Notes under the pieces: generated by a model | Told to the model about the DNA's origin: nothing | Database searches by the model: none | Seen by the model: only the letters and a program-made list of their open reading frames with translations | NCBI RefSeq assembly: GCF_003327285.1 | Contig: NZ_KZ848475.1 | Coordinates: 372,001 to 436,000 of the forward strand | DNA from: Microbacterium sorbitolivorans | GTDB lineage: Bacteria > Actinomycetota > Actinomycetes > Actinomycetales > Microbacteriaceae | Direction: 5' to 3' | Length of the DNA: 64,000 bases | Made by a program: the position numbers and the translations under genes | Shown here: one piece after another, positions 33,307 to 40,260 of the stretch | Position numbering within the stretch: the stretch's first letter is position 1 | How the letters are laid out: the number at the start of each line of letters is the position of its first letter

Positions 33307-33981
33307 CTAAAGCGTGAAAGATTTCTCGGGCGACGCGATCTCGTCGAGCTTCACCGTGAGGTTATATGTCGCGCCCGTCGGCGCCGCGGGGCGCTCCTCT
33401 GCGTCGCACGTGTCGGGGTACGAGCGGGTACGGTCCCAGACCACGGGCGTCTCGGTTTCGGCGCTCTGGCCGGCCTTGATGGTGCTCCACTGATCCGTCG
33501 GATCCACGGCGCAATCGCTCGAACGCCACCAGACGTCGACGCCGCTCGAGACCTCGAACGACTGCGCGGCCGTGCCGACGTTGACGAGGCAGTCGACGGA
33601 TCCGACGTTCGTGACCTTCATCGTCAGTTGCGGCTGCTCGTCGGCGCCATAGGCGGTCTTGTCGAGGATCGCCTCGAGCTCGATCGCCCCGGCGGCGCAC
33701 GCCTCCGGGGTCGGCGACTCCGACGGATCCGGTTCGCTCGCGGATCCGTCGTTCGTGCCGCCCGACGGGAAAATCGTCGGCAGCGGATCCGGGGTCTTCA
33801 CGACCGCCGGGCCCGGCTTCAGGAACGGGAGGTTCTCCCAGGGCTTCTCGGCCACAAGCCAGCGCACGCCAAAGACAACGCCCACCACGACGGCGGCGAC
33901 CAGGATCAGCGTGATGAGCCCCACCGCCAGCCGGCGGCGGCGATACATCACCTTCTTCGACGGTCTGCGCTTCTGGGCCAC
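33307..33981 (-). CDS. Membrane-anchored extracytoplasmic protein of unknown function
   Basis: A 224-residue protein: basic N-terminus (MAQKRRPSKKVMYRRRR), one TM (LAVGLITLILVAAVVVGVVFG), a Pro/Ser/Asp linker, then a domain of about 120 residues that is probably beta-rich (LEAILDKTAYGADEQPQLTMKVTNVGSVDCLVNVG). It contains four Cys, an Ig-like fold seen in actinobacterial secreted proteins. I do not recognise a named family. The start is GTG at 33981 with TAGGGT six bases upstream, and its TAG is the stop codon of the GNAT gene. Confidence 0.75.
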   Translation of the reverse strand: MAQKRRPSKKVMYRRRRLAVGLITLILVAAVVVGVVFGVRWLVAEKPWENLPFLKPGPAVVKTPDPLPTIFPSGGTNDGSASEPDPSESPTPEACAAGAIELEAILDKTAYGADEQPQLTMKVTNVGSVDCLVNVGTAAQSFEVSSGVDVWWRSSDCAVDPTDQWSTIKAGQSAETETPVVWDRTRSYPDTCDAEERPAAPTGATYNLTVKLDEIASPEKSFTL

Positions 33982-33993
33982 CCCGCCACCCTA
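33982..33993 (-). promoter_or_regulatory. Leaderless -10 element made from the upstream stop codon
   Basis: TAGGGT (33993-33988), six bases, GTG. The first three bases are the TAG stop of the acetyltransferase gene. The next gene repeats the arrangement: TAGGCT at 33309-33304 uses the stop of this gene. Confidence 0.5.
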
Positions 33994-34497
33994 CGTGAGG
34001 CGCTTAAGCATGCGCGTGTTGCCGAGCGTGTTCGGCTTCACATGCGCGAGATCGAGGAACTCGGCGACGCCCTCATCGCGGCTGCGCACCAGCTGCGCGT
34101 ATACGTCGGGCGTGACGACCTGCTCACCGATCTCGGTGAACCCGCGGCGCGAGAAGAAGTCGACCTCGAAGGTCAGGCAGAACAGGCGCGTGAGGCGCAG
34201 CTCGCGGGCGACGACCTCGAGGGCCTCCACGATGCGGCGCCCGACGCCCTTGTGCAGCCACTCGTCAGACACGAGCAGGGTGCGCACCTCGCCGAGGTCC
34301 TCCCACATCACGTGCAGGGCGCCCGCGCCGATGACGCGCTCGTTCTCGTCGACGGCGACGAGGAACTCCTGCGTCGCCTCGTACAGCACGACGAGCTCCT
34401 TGCCCAGCAGAATTCGACGCTCGACGTACGGCTGCATCAGTGCATGCACCTGGATCATGTCGTCTGCCCGGGCCGGACGTATGGAGTACTCGCTCAT
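33991..34497 (-). CDS. GNAT amino-acid N-acetyltransferase (ArgA-like)
   Basis: A 168-residue acetyltransferase. The acetyl-CoA site is EVRTLLVSDEWLHKGVGRRIVEALE, with strands YSIRPARADDMIQVHALMQPYV and LFCLTFEVDFFSRRGFTEIGEQ. The C-terminus LAHVKPNTLGNTRMLKRL is typical of the stand-alone amino-acid/glutamate N-acetyltransferases of actinobacteria, which start arginine synthesis. No arg genes are near, so the exact substrate is inferred. The ATG at 34497 has TAGCCT seven bases upstream. Confidence 0.85.
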   Translation of the reverse strand: MSEYSIRPARADDMIQVHALMQPYVERRILLGKELVVLYEATQEFLVAVDENERVIGAGALHVMWEDLGEVRTLLVSDEWLHKGVGRRIVEALEVVARELRLTRLFCLTFEVDFFSRRGFTEIGEQVVTPDVYAQLVRSRDEGVAEFLDLAHVKPNTLGNTRMLKRLT

Positions 34498-34510
34498 CGA
34501 GGCCAGGCTA
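34498..34510 (-). promoter_or_regulatory. Leaderless -10 element of the acetyltransferase gene
   Basis: The minus strand has TAGCCT (34510-34505), seven bases, ATG; no ribosome binding site. The long palindrome lies where a -35 would be expected. Confidence 0.45.
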
Positions 34511-34525
34511 CTCCGGCGGTCTGGA

Positions 34526-34571
34526 GGGTCGCCAAGAAATGCCGCCTCGAGGCGGCATTTCTTGGCGACCC
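34526..34571. terminator. 46-bp perfect palindrome (hairpin/cruciform)
   Basis: Arms of 23 bp match exactly with no spacer, centred on CTCGAG. The left arm begins GGGTCGCCAAGAAATGCC. It lies 28 bp upstream of the acetyltransferase start, before the clpC terminator. It could be a second transcription barrier or a protein-binding site. A perfect palindrome of this length is prone to deletion, so its retention suggests a use. Confidence 0.8.
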
Positions 34572-34583
34572 TTACCTACGCGG

Positions 34584-34609
34584 AAGGCCCACCCCGTGGG
34601 GTGGGCCTT
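34584..34609 (-). terminator. Terminator of clpC
   Basis: AAGGCCCACCCC pairs perfectly with GGGGTGGGCCTT around GT, 14 nt after the clpC stop. Confidence 0.85.
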
Positions 34610-34622
34610 GCGCTGGCGGTGC

Positions 34623-37151
34623 TTACTCGGTCGCCGCGATGTCGGGCGTTGCCGAGAGACCGCCCTGGTTCACGCCGACCGCGATGCGCTCACCGCGCGG
34701 CGCGTTCTCGAACGTGAACTGGCCGTCGACGAGGTCCACCTTGATGTGGTGGCCCGACTCGAGCTGGCCCGAGAGCATCGACTCGGACAGGCGGTCCTCG
34801 ATCTCGCGGACCATCGCGCGGCGCAGCGGGCGCGCACCGAGCGTCGGGTCGTAACCGATCTCGATGAGGCGCTCCTTGGCGGCCTGCGACAGCTCGATCG
34901 ACATGTCGCGGTCGAGCAGGCGCTCGCCCAGGCGCTTGACGAACAGGTCAACGATCTGCAGCAGCTCCTCCTTGTTGAGCTGCGGGAAGACGATGACGTC
35001 GTCGACGCGGTTGAGGAACTCGGGCTTGAAGTGGCGCTTCAGCTCCTCGTCGACCTTGCCCTTCATCCGCTCGTAGGTCGTCTTCGCGTTGCCCTCGACC
35101 TGGAAGCCGACGGGGCCACCGGCGATCGCCGACGAACCGAGGTTCGTCGTCATGATGATCACGGTGTTCTTGAAGTCGATCACGCGGCCCTGACCATCGG
35201 TCAGACGACCCTCTTCGAGGATCTGCAGCAGCGAGTTGAAGATGTCCGGGTGGGCCTTCTCGATCTCGTCGAACAGCACGACCGAGAACGGCTTCCGGCG
35301 CACGCGCTCGGTGAGCTGGCCGCCCTCTTCGAATCCGACGAATCCGGGAGGGGCACCGAAGAGGCGCGAAACGGTGTGCTTCTCGCCGTACTCCGACATG
35401 TCGAGGCTGATCAGCGCGTCCTCGTCGTCGAAGAGGAACTCGGCGAGCGCCTTCGCGAGCTCGGTCTTACCCACGCCGGTGGGGCCGGCGAAGATGAAGG
35501 ATCCCGAGGGACGCTTCGGATCCTTCAGGCCCGCGCGCTGGCGGCGGATCGTCTTCGAGAGGGCCTGGATGGCCTCCTCCTGACCGATGACGCGCTCGTG
35601 TAGGGCGCGCTCCATGAAGACGAGACGGCTGGTCTCCTCCTCGGTGAGCTTGAAGACGGGGATGCCGGTCGCCTGGGCCAGGACCTCGGCGATCAGGCCC
35701 TCGTCGACGACCTCCTTGGTCTGCACGTCGCCCGAACGCCACTGCTTCTCGAGGCGCAGGCGCTCGCCGAGCAGCTGCTTCTCCTCGTCGCGCAGCGAGG
35801 CTGCCTTCTCGAAGTCCTGCTCCTCGGAGGCCTTCTCCTTGTCGGCGCGCACGGCCGCGATCTTCTCGTCGAATTCGCGCAGCTCGGGCGGGCTCGACAG
35901 GATCGACAGGCGCAGGCGGGCGCCTGCCTCATCGATCAGGTCGATGGCCTTGTCGGGCAGGAAGCGGTCCTGCACGTAACGGTCGGCGAGGTTCGCCGCC
36001 GCGACGAGCGCGCCGTCGGTGATCTGTACCTTGTGGAACGCCTCGTAGTGGTCGCGCAGACCCTTGAGGATGTTGATCGTGTGCGGCAGCGACGGCTCCG
36101 CAACCTGGATCGGCTGGAAGCGGCGCTCGAGGGCCGCGTCCTTTTCGAAGTGCTTGCGGTACTCGTCGAGGGTCGTCGCACCGATCGTCTGCAGCTCACC
36201 GCGGGCGAGCAGCGGCTTCAGGATGTTGGCGGCGTCGATCGCGCCCTCCGCGGCACCCGCACCCACGAGGGTGTGGATCTCGTCGATGAAGACGATGATG
36301 TCGCCGCGCGTGCGGATCTCCTTCGTGACCTTCTTGAGTCGCTCTTCGAAGTCACCGCGGTAGCGGGATCCGGCGATGAGCGAACCGAGGTCGAGCGAGT
36401 AGACCTGCTTGTCCTTCAGCGTCTCGGGAACGTCGCCCTTGACGATCGCCTGGGCGAGGCCCTCGACGACCGCCGTCTTACCCACACCGGGCTCACCGAT
36501 GAGGACGGGGTTGTTCTTTGAGCGGCGCGACAGGATCTGCATGACGCGCTCGATTTCCTTTTCGCGACCGATCACCGGGTCGAGCTGTCCGTCGCGGGCC
36601 GACTGGGTGAGGTTGCGGCCGAACTGGTCGAGCACCTGCGAGCCCTTGGCGCTGCCCGTGTTCTCGTGCGACTCCTGGCCGCCCGGCGCGACACCGACGG
36701 GCTCCTTGCCGCCCTGGTGGCCGCTGAGCAGCTGGATCACCTGCTGGCGCACCTTGTTGAGGTCTGCGCCGAGCTTCACGAGCACCTGGGCCGCGACGCC
36801 CTCACCCTCGCGGATGAGGCCGAGCAGGATGTGCTCCGTGCCGATGTAGTTGTGGCCGAGCTGCAGTGCCTCGCGGAGGCTCAGCTCGAGGACCTTCTTC
36901 GCACGAGGCGTGAAGGGGATGTGGCCGGTCGGCTGCTGCTGACCCTGGCCGATGATGTCTTGGACCTGCTCACGCACGGCGTCGAGCGAGATGTCGAGGG
37001 CCTCAAGGGCCTTCGCCGCCACGCCTTCGCCCTCGTGGATGAGGCCGAGCAGGATGTGCTCCGTACCGATGTAGTTGTGGTTGAGCATCTTCGCCTCTTC
37101 TTGGGCGAGAACAACCACGCGGCGGGCACGGTCTGTGAACCTCTCGAACAT
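34623..37151 (-). CDS. clpC: ATP-dependent Clp protease ATPase subunit ClpC
   Basis: An Hsp100 unfoldase of 842 residues that feeds proteins to ClpP. N-domain repeats ([41 protein letters not shown] and again [21 protein letters not shown]), first AAA domain with [15 protein letters not shown], a middle domain with a UVR-like coiled coil ([19 protein letters not shown]), and second AAA domain with [15 protein letters not shown] and [13 protein letters not shown]. The start is the ATG at 37151 after GGAGGAGTGAC. The upstream 165 bp is shared with the divergent small operon; I cannot define a ClgR or HspR site there. Confidence 0.97.
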   Translation of the reverse strand: MFERFTDRARRVVVLAQEEAKMLNHNYIGTEHILLGLIHEGEGVAAKALEALDISLDAVREQVQDIIGQGQQQPTGHIPFTPRAKKVLELSLREALQLGHNYIGTEHILLGLIREGEGVAAQVLVKLGADLNKVRQQVIQLLSGHQGGKEPVGVAPGGQESHENTGSAKGSQVLDQFGRNLTQSARDGQLDPVIGREKEIERVMQILSRRSKNNPVLIGEPGVGKTAVVEGLAQAIVKGDVPETLKDKQVYSLDLGSLIAGSRYRGDFEERLKKVTKEIRTRGDIIVFIDEIHTLVGAGAAEGAIDAANILKPLLARGELQTIGATTLDEYRKHFEKDAALERRFQPIQVAEPSLPHTINILKGLRDHYEAFHKVQITDGALVAAANLADRYVQDRFLPDKAIDLIDEAGARLRLSILSSPPELREFDEKIAAVRADKEKASEEQDFEKAASLRDEEKQLLGERLRLEKQWRSGDVQTKEVVDEGLIAEVLAQATGIPVFKLTEEETSRLVFMERALHERVIGQEEAIQALSKTIRRQRAGLKDPKRPSGSFIFAGPTGVGKTELAKALAEFLFDDEDALISLDMSEYGEKHTVSRLFGAPPGFVGFEEGGQLTERVRRKPFSVVLFDEIEKAHPDIFNSLLQILEEGRLTDGQGRVIDFKNTVIIMTTNLGSSAIAGGPVGFQVEGNAKTTYERMKGKVDEELKRHFKPEFLNRVDDVIVFPQLNKEELLQIVDLFVKRLGERLLDRDMSIELSQAAKERLIEIGYDPTLGARPLRRAMVREIEDRLSESMLSGQLESGHHIKVDLVDGQFTFENAPRGERIAVGVNQGGLSATPDIAATE

Positions 37152-37266
37152 GTCACTCCTCCGGGCGCTTGACGGTTCGCACGGCACGCCTAACGCGCCG
37201 TGTTTCTAAGGTAATCAGCCTCGCCGCCCTCTGGCGCCGTGTTCGCCGTGGGCATATCTGGCGCTT

Positions 37267-37288
37267 AACGATATTCGTTGTTATCGTT
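37267..37288 (+). promoter_or_regulatory. Inverted repeat, candidate operator for the XRE regulator
   Basis: AACGATA (37267-37273) and TATCGTT (37282-37288) are separated by 8 bp. An AT-rich TAAATAAT block just downstream could be the -10. The site is AT-rich in a GC-rich genome and precedes the operon that ends with the small XRE gene, which fits autoregulation. Inferred. Confidence 0.5.
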
Positions 37289-37316
37289 TGTCGTAAATAA
37301 TGTCGGAGAGGGACTC

Positions 37317-38000
37317 ATGATCACGACTGCGGGAACGGAAATCTGGACGGGGCTTGCGGCCCTGGGCGTGTTCATCGCGGTGATCGCGGCGGTCGTGGTC
37401 GTCGTGTGGCTCATCGCGCGCTCGCACGGCACGACCGCGAGCCTCTCGGTGCGCGCGACGGGCACGTTCGCGGGGATCTGGCTCGGACTCTCCGCGATCG
37501 GCGTCGTAATCTCGATCGCGCGCCTCGCGACCGGCGCAGACGTCGACGTCGCCGACACCGGCGTCGACTGGGAACCGTATTGCGGATCCGGGAACGTTCT
37601 CTGCGCCGGCCCCGAGCGGCTCGCCGCCGGCGTCTCGTTCGGGCCCCGCCTGCTCGTCGAGCTCGGCACCCTCAGCACGACGCTCGCGATCGCGGCGCCC
37701 GCGCTCGCCCTCTTCCTCCTCTGCCGCAGCGCACTGCGCAACTCGGTTTTCCCCGAGCGGATCCCCCGCCTGTTCCTGATCTGCGGCGCCGTCGCACTGC
37801 TCCTCGGATCCGCCGGCCCGATTCTCGGCGTCATGGGCGCCGGCCTCGCGGCGGCGGAGGTCCTCCCCGCCGACGCCGACGTCTTCTATAGCTTCACCGT
37901 GCCCTGGTGGCCGGCGCTCGTCGCCCTCGCCTGCGCCGCCTTCGCGGCGATCTTCCGGCACGGATCCCGATTGCAGAGCGATACGGAGGGGCTCGTATGA
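37317..38000 (+). CDS. Membrane protein, DUF2975-like, copy A
   Basis: A 227-residue protein with four TM segments: LAALGVFIAVIAAVVVVVWLIA, TGTFAGIWLGLSAIGVVISI, LVELGTLSTTLAIAAPALALFLL and LICGAVALLLGSAGPIL. A hydrophobic C-terminus ends in FRHGSRLQSDTEGLV. The pairing of a four-TM protein with a tiny XRE regulator recalls the YoaS (DUF2975)/YozG pair of Bacillus; function is unknown. The ATG at 37317 follows GGAGAGGGACTC. It overlaps the next gene by ATGA. Its last 70 nt are identical to the last 70 nt of that gene. Confidence 0.75.
   Translation: MITTAGTEIWTGLAALGVFIAVIAAVVVVVWLIARSHGTTASLSVRATGTFAGIWLGLSAIGVVISIARLATGADVDVADTGVDWEPYCGSGNVLCAGPERLAAGVSFGPRLLVELGTLSTTLAIAAPALALFLLCRSALRNSVFPERIPRLFLICGAVALLLGSAGPILGVMGAGLAAAEVLPADADVFYSFTVPWWPALVALACAAFAAIFRHGSRLQSDTEGLV
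37931..38000 (+). repeat. 70-bp exact direct repeat, copy 1
   Basis: Identical to 38650-38719. It encodes the shared C-terminus and the ATGA junction of both tandem membrane-protein genes. Upstream of it the two genes are only distantly similar. Confidence 0.95.
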
Positions 38001-38719
38001 TCAGCGTTGGCGGTAGCTCTGTCGGCGAGACCCTCGGGTTCCTCGCGCTCGCGATACTGTTCGTTGCGGCGATCGCCTTCTGGGTGATCGCGCGCGGCCG
38101 GCGCCGTGGCAGCCGAACGATCGCACTCGACACCACTTTCACGCTGTCGTCGTGGATCACCGGGCTGGGCGCGATCTTCGGGATCATTCGCTTGGGCGCG
38201 GCCCTCGTCAATGAGCGCGCCACGATCACGACATCGCACGTATCCCTGAACTCCGCAGATGCCCTTCCGTGCGGACACTTTGTCGAGGGCGATCGCACGG
38301 GTAGCGGGCCCTGGGTGGACTGCATCGCAAGCTCAACGACGCGAGTAGACATCGACGGCATCGCTCTCGGCGCACGCGCACTCCTCGCAGTCGGCGAGTT
38401 CCTCACGACGATCGCCGTCCTCACACCATTCGCGCTCGTCGCCGTCGTGTGCTTCGAAACGATCCGCGGGCGCACGTTCGGCCGCACGGTAATCCGCTCG
38501 CTCTGGATCGCTGCCGGAGTCATCCTCGCGACCGGGACCCTAGGGAGCATCGTCTCGCCATTCGGCGAGTACCTCGCGCTCTCGAGCGTCAACCTCACAC
38601 AATCGGTGCAGGTGTCGCTCACGCTCTTCCCCCTCGGAGGCGCGCTCCTCTGCGCCGCCTTCGCGGCGATCTTCCGGCACGGATCCCGATTGCAGAGCGA
38701 TACGGAGGGGCTCGTATGA
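37997..38719 (+). CDS. Membrane protein, DUF2975-like, copy B
   Basis: A 240-residue paralogue of the preceding gene with the same TM layout (LGFLALAILFVAAIAFWVIARG, WITGLGAIFGIIRLGAALV, LLAVGEFLTTIAVLTPFALVA, SLWIAAGVILATGTLGSIV). An external segment with two Cys (ALPCGHFVEGDRTGSGPWVDC) replaces the YCGSGNVLC segment of copy A. The C-terminal 22 residues and their DNA are identical to copy A although the remainder is diverged, which points to gene conversion or strong constraint. It is coupled by ATGA to both neighbours. Confidence 0.75.
   Translation: MISVGGSSVGETLGFLALAILFVAAIAFWVIARGRRRGSRTIALDTTFTLSSWITGLGAIFGIIRLGAALVNERATITTSHVSLNSADALPCGHFVEGDRTGSGPWVDCIASSTTRVDIDGIALGARALLAVGEFLTTIAVLTPFALVAVVCFETIRGRTFGRTVIRSLWIAAGVILATGTLGSIVSPFGEYLALSSVNLTQSVQVSLTLFPLGGALLCAAFAAIFRHGSRLQSDTEGLV
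38650..38719 (+). repeat. 70-bp exact direct repeat, copy 2
   Basis: Second copy of 37931-38000, ending at the ATGA junction with the XRE gene. Confidence 0.95.
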
Positions 38720-38931
38720 CCGAACTTTCCGGAATCCACTGCCGCCTCGACGAGCTACTCGCCGAACGCAATATGACGCTCACTGCCCTCGCCGACGCGG
38801 TCGGCGTGAGCATCGTGAACCTGTCGATCCTCAAGAACGACCGGGCGAAGGCGATCCGCTTCACGACCCTCATCGCGATCTGCGAGGCCCTCGATTGCGA
38901 GGTCGGCGAGCTGCTCGTGCGGGCGCGGTGA
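38716..38931 (+). CDS. Small XRE/Cro-type regulator (YozG-like)
   Basis: A 71-residue helix-turn-helix protein: RLDELLAERNMTLTALADAVG, VSIVNLSILKNDRAKAIRFTTL, ICEALDCEVGELLVRAR. This is the compact YozG/HTH_26 type with no other domain. It overlaps copy B by ATGA. It probably represses the operon through the AACGATA/TATCGTT palindrome, with the membrane proteins as its likely sensors. That link is inferred from gene order. Confidence 0.88.
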   Translation: MTELSGIHCRLDELLAERNMTLTALADAVGVSIVNLSILKNDRAKAIRFTTLIAICEALDCEVGELLVRAR

Positions 38932-38968
38932 TTTTTCCCTAGGCCCGCGGCGGGGCCACGATGGGACC

Positions 38969-39433
38969 ATGCGCGTGCACATTCCCGTTCATCGCCGGTG
39001 GGGCGATCAAGATACCCTCGGCCACATCAACAACGTGTCGATGATGAAGATCCTCGAGGAGGCGCGACTCCGCGCCTTCTGGCGCGAGGAGGGCCTCGAA
39101 GACAGCCCGCTCGCCGTCTTCGACGAAGACACCGTATCGGGCGGCGGATCCGCTCGCACGCTCGTCGCCCGGCAGGAGATCGAGTACCTCGCACCCGCGC
39201 CCTATGGGCGGGATCCGCTGGATATTCAGGTGTGGATCGGCCGGCTCGGCGGATCCAGCGTCGAAATCTGCTACGAGGTCATGAGCCCCGACGGGCAGGT
39301 CTGCTACGCCCGTTCGAGCGTCACCGTCGTGCTCGTCGACAGCATGACGGGTGCGCCCACGCGGTTGCCCGCCGAGGTGCGGGCCGCGTGGAAGCCCTAT
39401 GTCGAGGATCCGATCGCGTACCGGCGGCGGTAG
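38969..39433 (+). CDS. Acyl-CoA thioesterase, 4HBT hotdog fold
   Basis: A 154-residue hotdog protein. The catalytic region RRWGDQDTLGHINNVSMMKILEEARL carries the conserved Asp and the GHINN motif of YbgC/FadM-type thioesterases. It continues with RQEIEYLAPAPYG and SSVEICYEVMSPDGQVCYARSSVTVVLVD. It hydrolyses acyl-CoA thioesters in the cytosol; chain length is unknown. CACGAT lies six bases before the ATG with no ribosome binding site. The stop is about 10 nt from the start of repeat array 5. Confidence 0.9.
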   Translation: MRVHIPVHRRWGDQDTLGHINNVSMMKILEEARLRAFWREEGLEDSPLAVFDEDTVSGGGSARTLVARQEIEYLAPAPYGRDPLDIQVWIGRLGGSSVEICYEVMSPDGQVCYARSSVTVVLVDSMTGAPTRLPAEVRAAWKPYVEDPIAYRRR

Positions 39434-39442
39434 CGGGTTGTC

Positions 39443-40229
39443 GTAAGTGCGGAGATGGCCCCGAACTGCGGATCCGGAGGGGATGTGGGTCCGCAGCTTG
39501 GGGTCATCTCCGTAGTTGTGGGTCGGGCGCGGGGCGCTGCGCCGTAACTGCGGAGATGGTCCCCTACTGCGGATCCGGAAGGCATATGGATCCGTAGTTC
39601 GGGGTCATCTCCGCAGATGTGGGTCAGGTGCGCGGGGCTGAGCCGTAACTGCGGAAGTGGTCCCCTACTGCGGAGCCGAAAGGCTTGTGGATCCGTAGCT
39701 CGGGGTCAAGTCCGTAGATGTGGGTCAGGGGCCTCCGCGGTGCGGGCACTTCCAGTGGGGGCGCCCGCGCCCTTACTTCGGAGATGACCCCATACTGCAG
39801 AGCCGAAATGCATGTGGACCCGCGGTTTGGGGTCAACTCCGTAGATACGGGTCGGGTGCTTCCGCGGTGTGGGGCACTTCTGTCGGCGCAACCGCGCGCT
39901 TGCTGCGGAGATGGTCCCCTACTGCGGAGCCGGAAGGCATATGGATCCGTAGATTGGGGTCATCTCCGCAGATGCGGGTCGGGGGCTCCGCAGTGTGAGG
40001 CACTTCCCGTCGGGCCGACCGCACCCTTACTGCGGAAGTGGTCCCGTACTGCGGATCCAGAAGGGATATGGATCCGCAGTTCGAGGCCAACTCCGCAGAT
40101 GCGGGTCGTCGGGGCAGAGGCTACGCCAGATGAGGGGTGGGCGCACCCTAACTGCGGAGATGGTCCCCTACTGCGGAGCCGGAAGGGATATGGGTCCGCA
40201 GATTGGGGTCAACTCCGCAGATGCGGGCC
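39443..40229. repeat. Hairpin-repeat array 5: seven units of the CTGCGGA interrupted palindrome
   Basis: Seven units start near 39443, 39545, 39647, 39773, 39898, 40025 and 40148, with a period of about 102 then 125. The loop is CCGGAAGGCATATGGA-like in all units and occurs in no other array. Later linkers contain GGGGCACTTC words. The best unit (39545) has 26-nt arms that match almost perfectly. Between the last unit and the jetC stop lies a short hexamer repeat (GAGCCAGGGCCAGGGCCA, 40230-40256). The array fills the 827-bp gap between the convergent thioesterase and jetC, exactly where jetD would be expected. Confidence 0.95.
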
Positions 40230-40260
40230 AGAGCCAGGGCCAGGGCCAGAGCCAAGTCCC

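Noticed and set aside
39443..40229. Degraded jetD gene
   Set aside because: The stretch is repeat from end to end; no frame shows toprim or DUF3322-like sequence.
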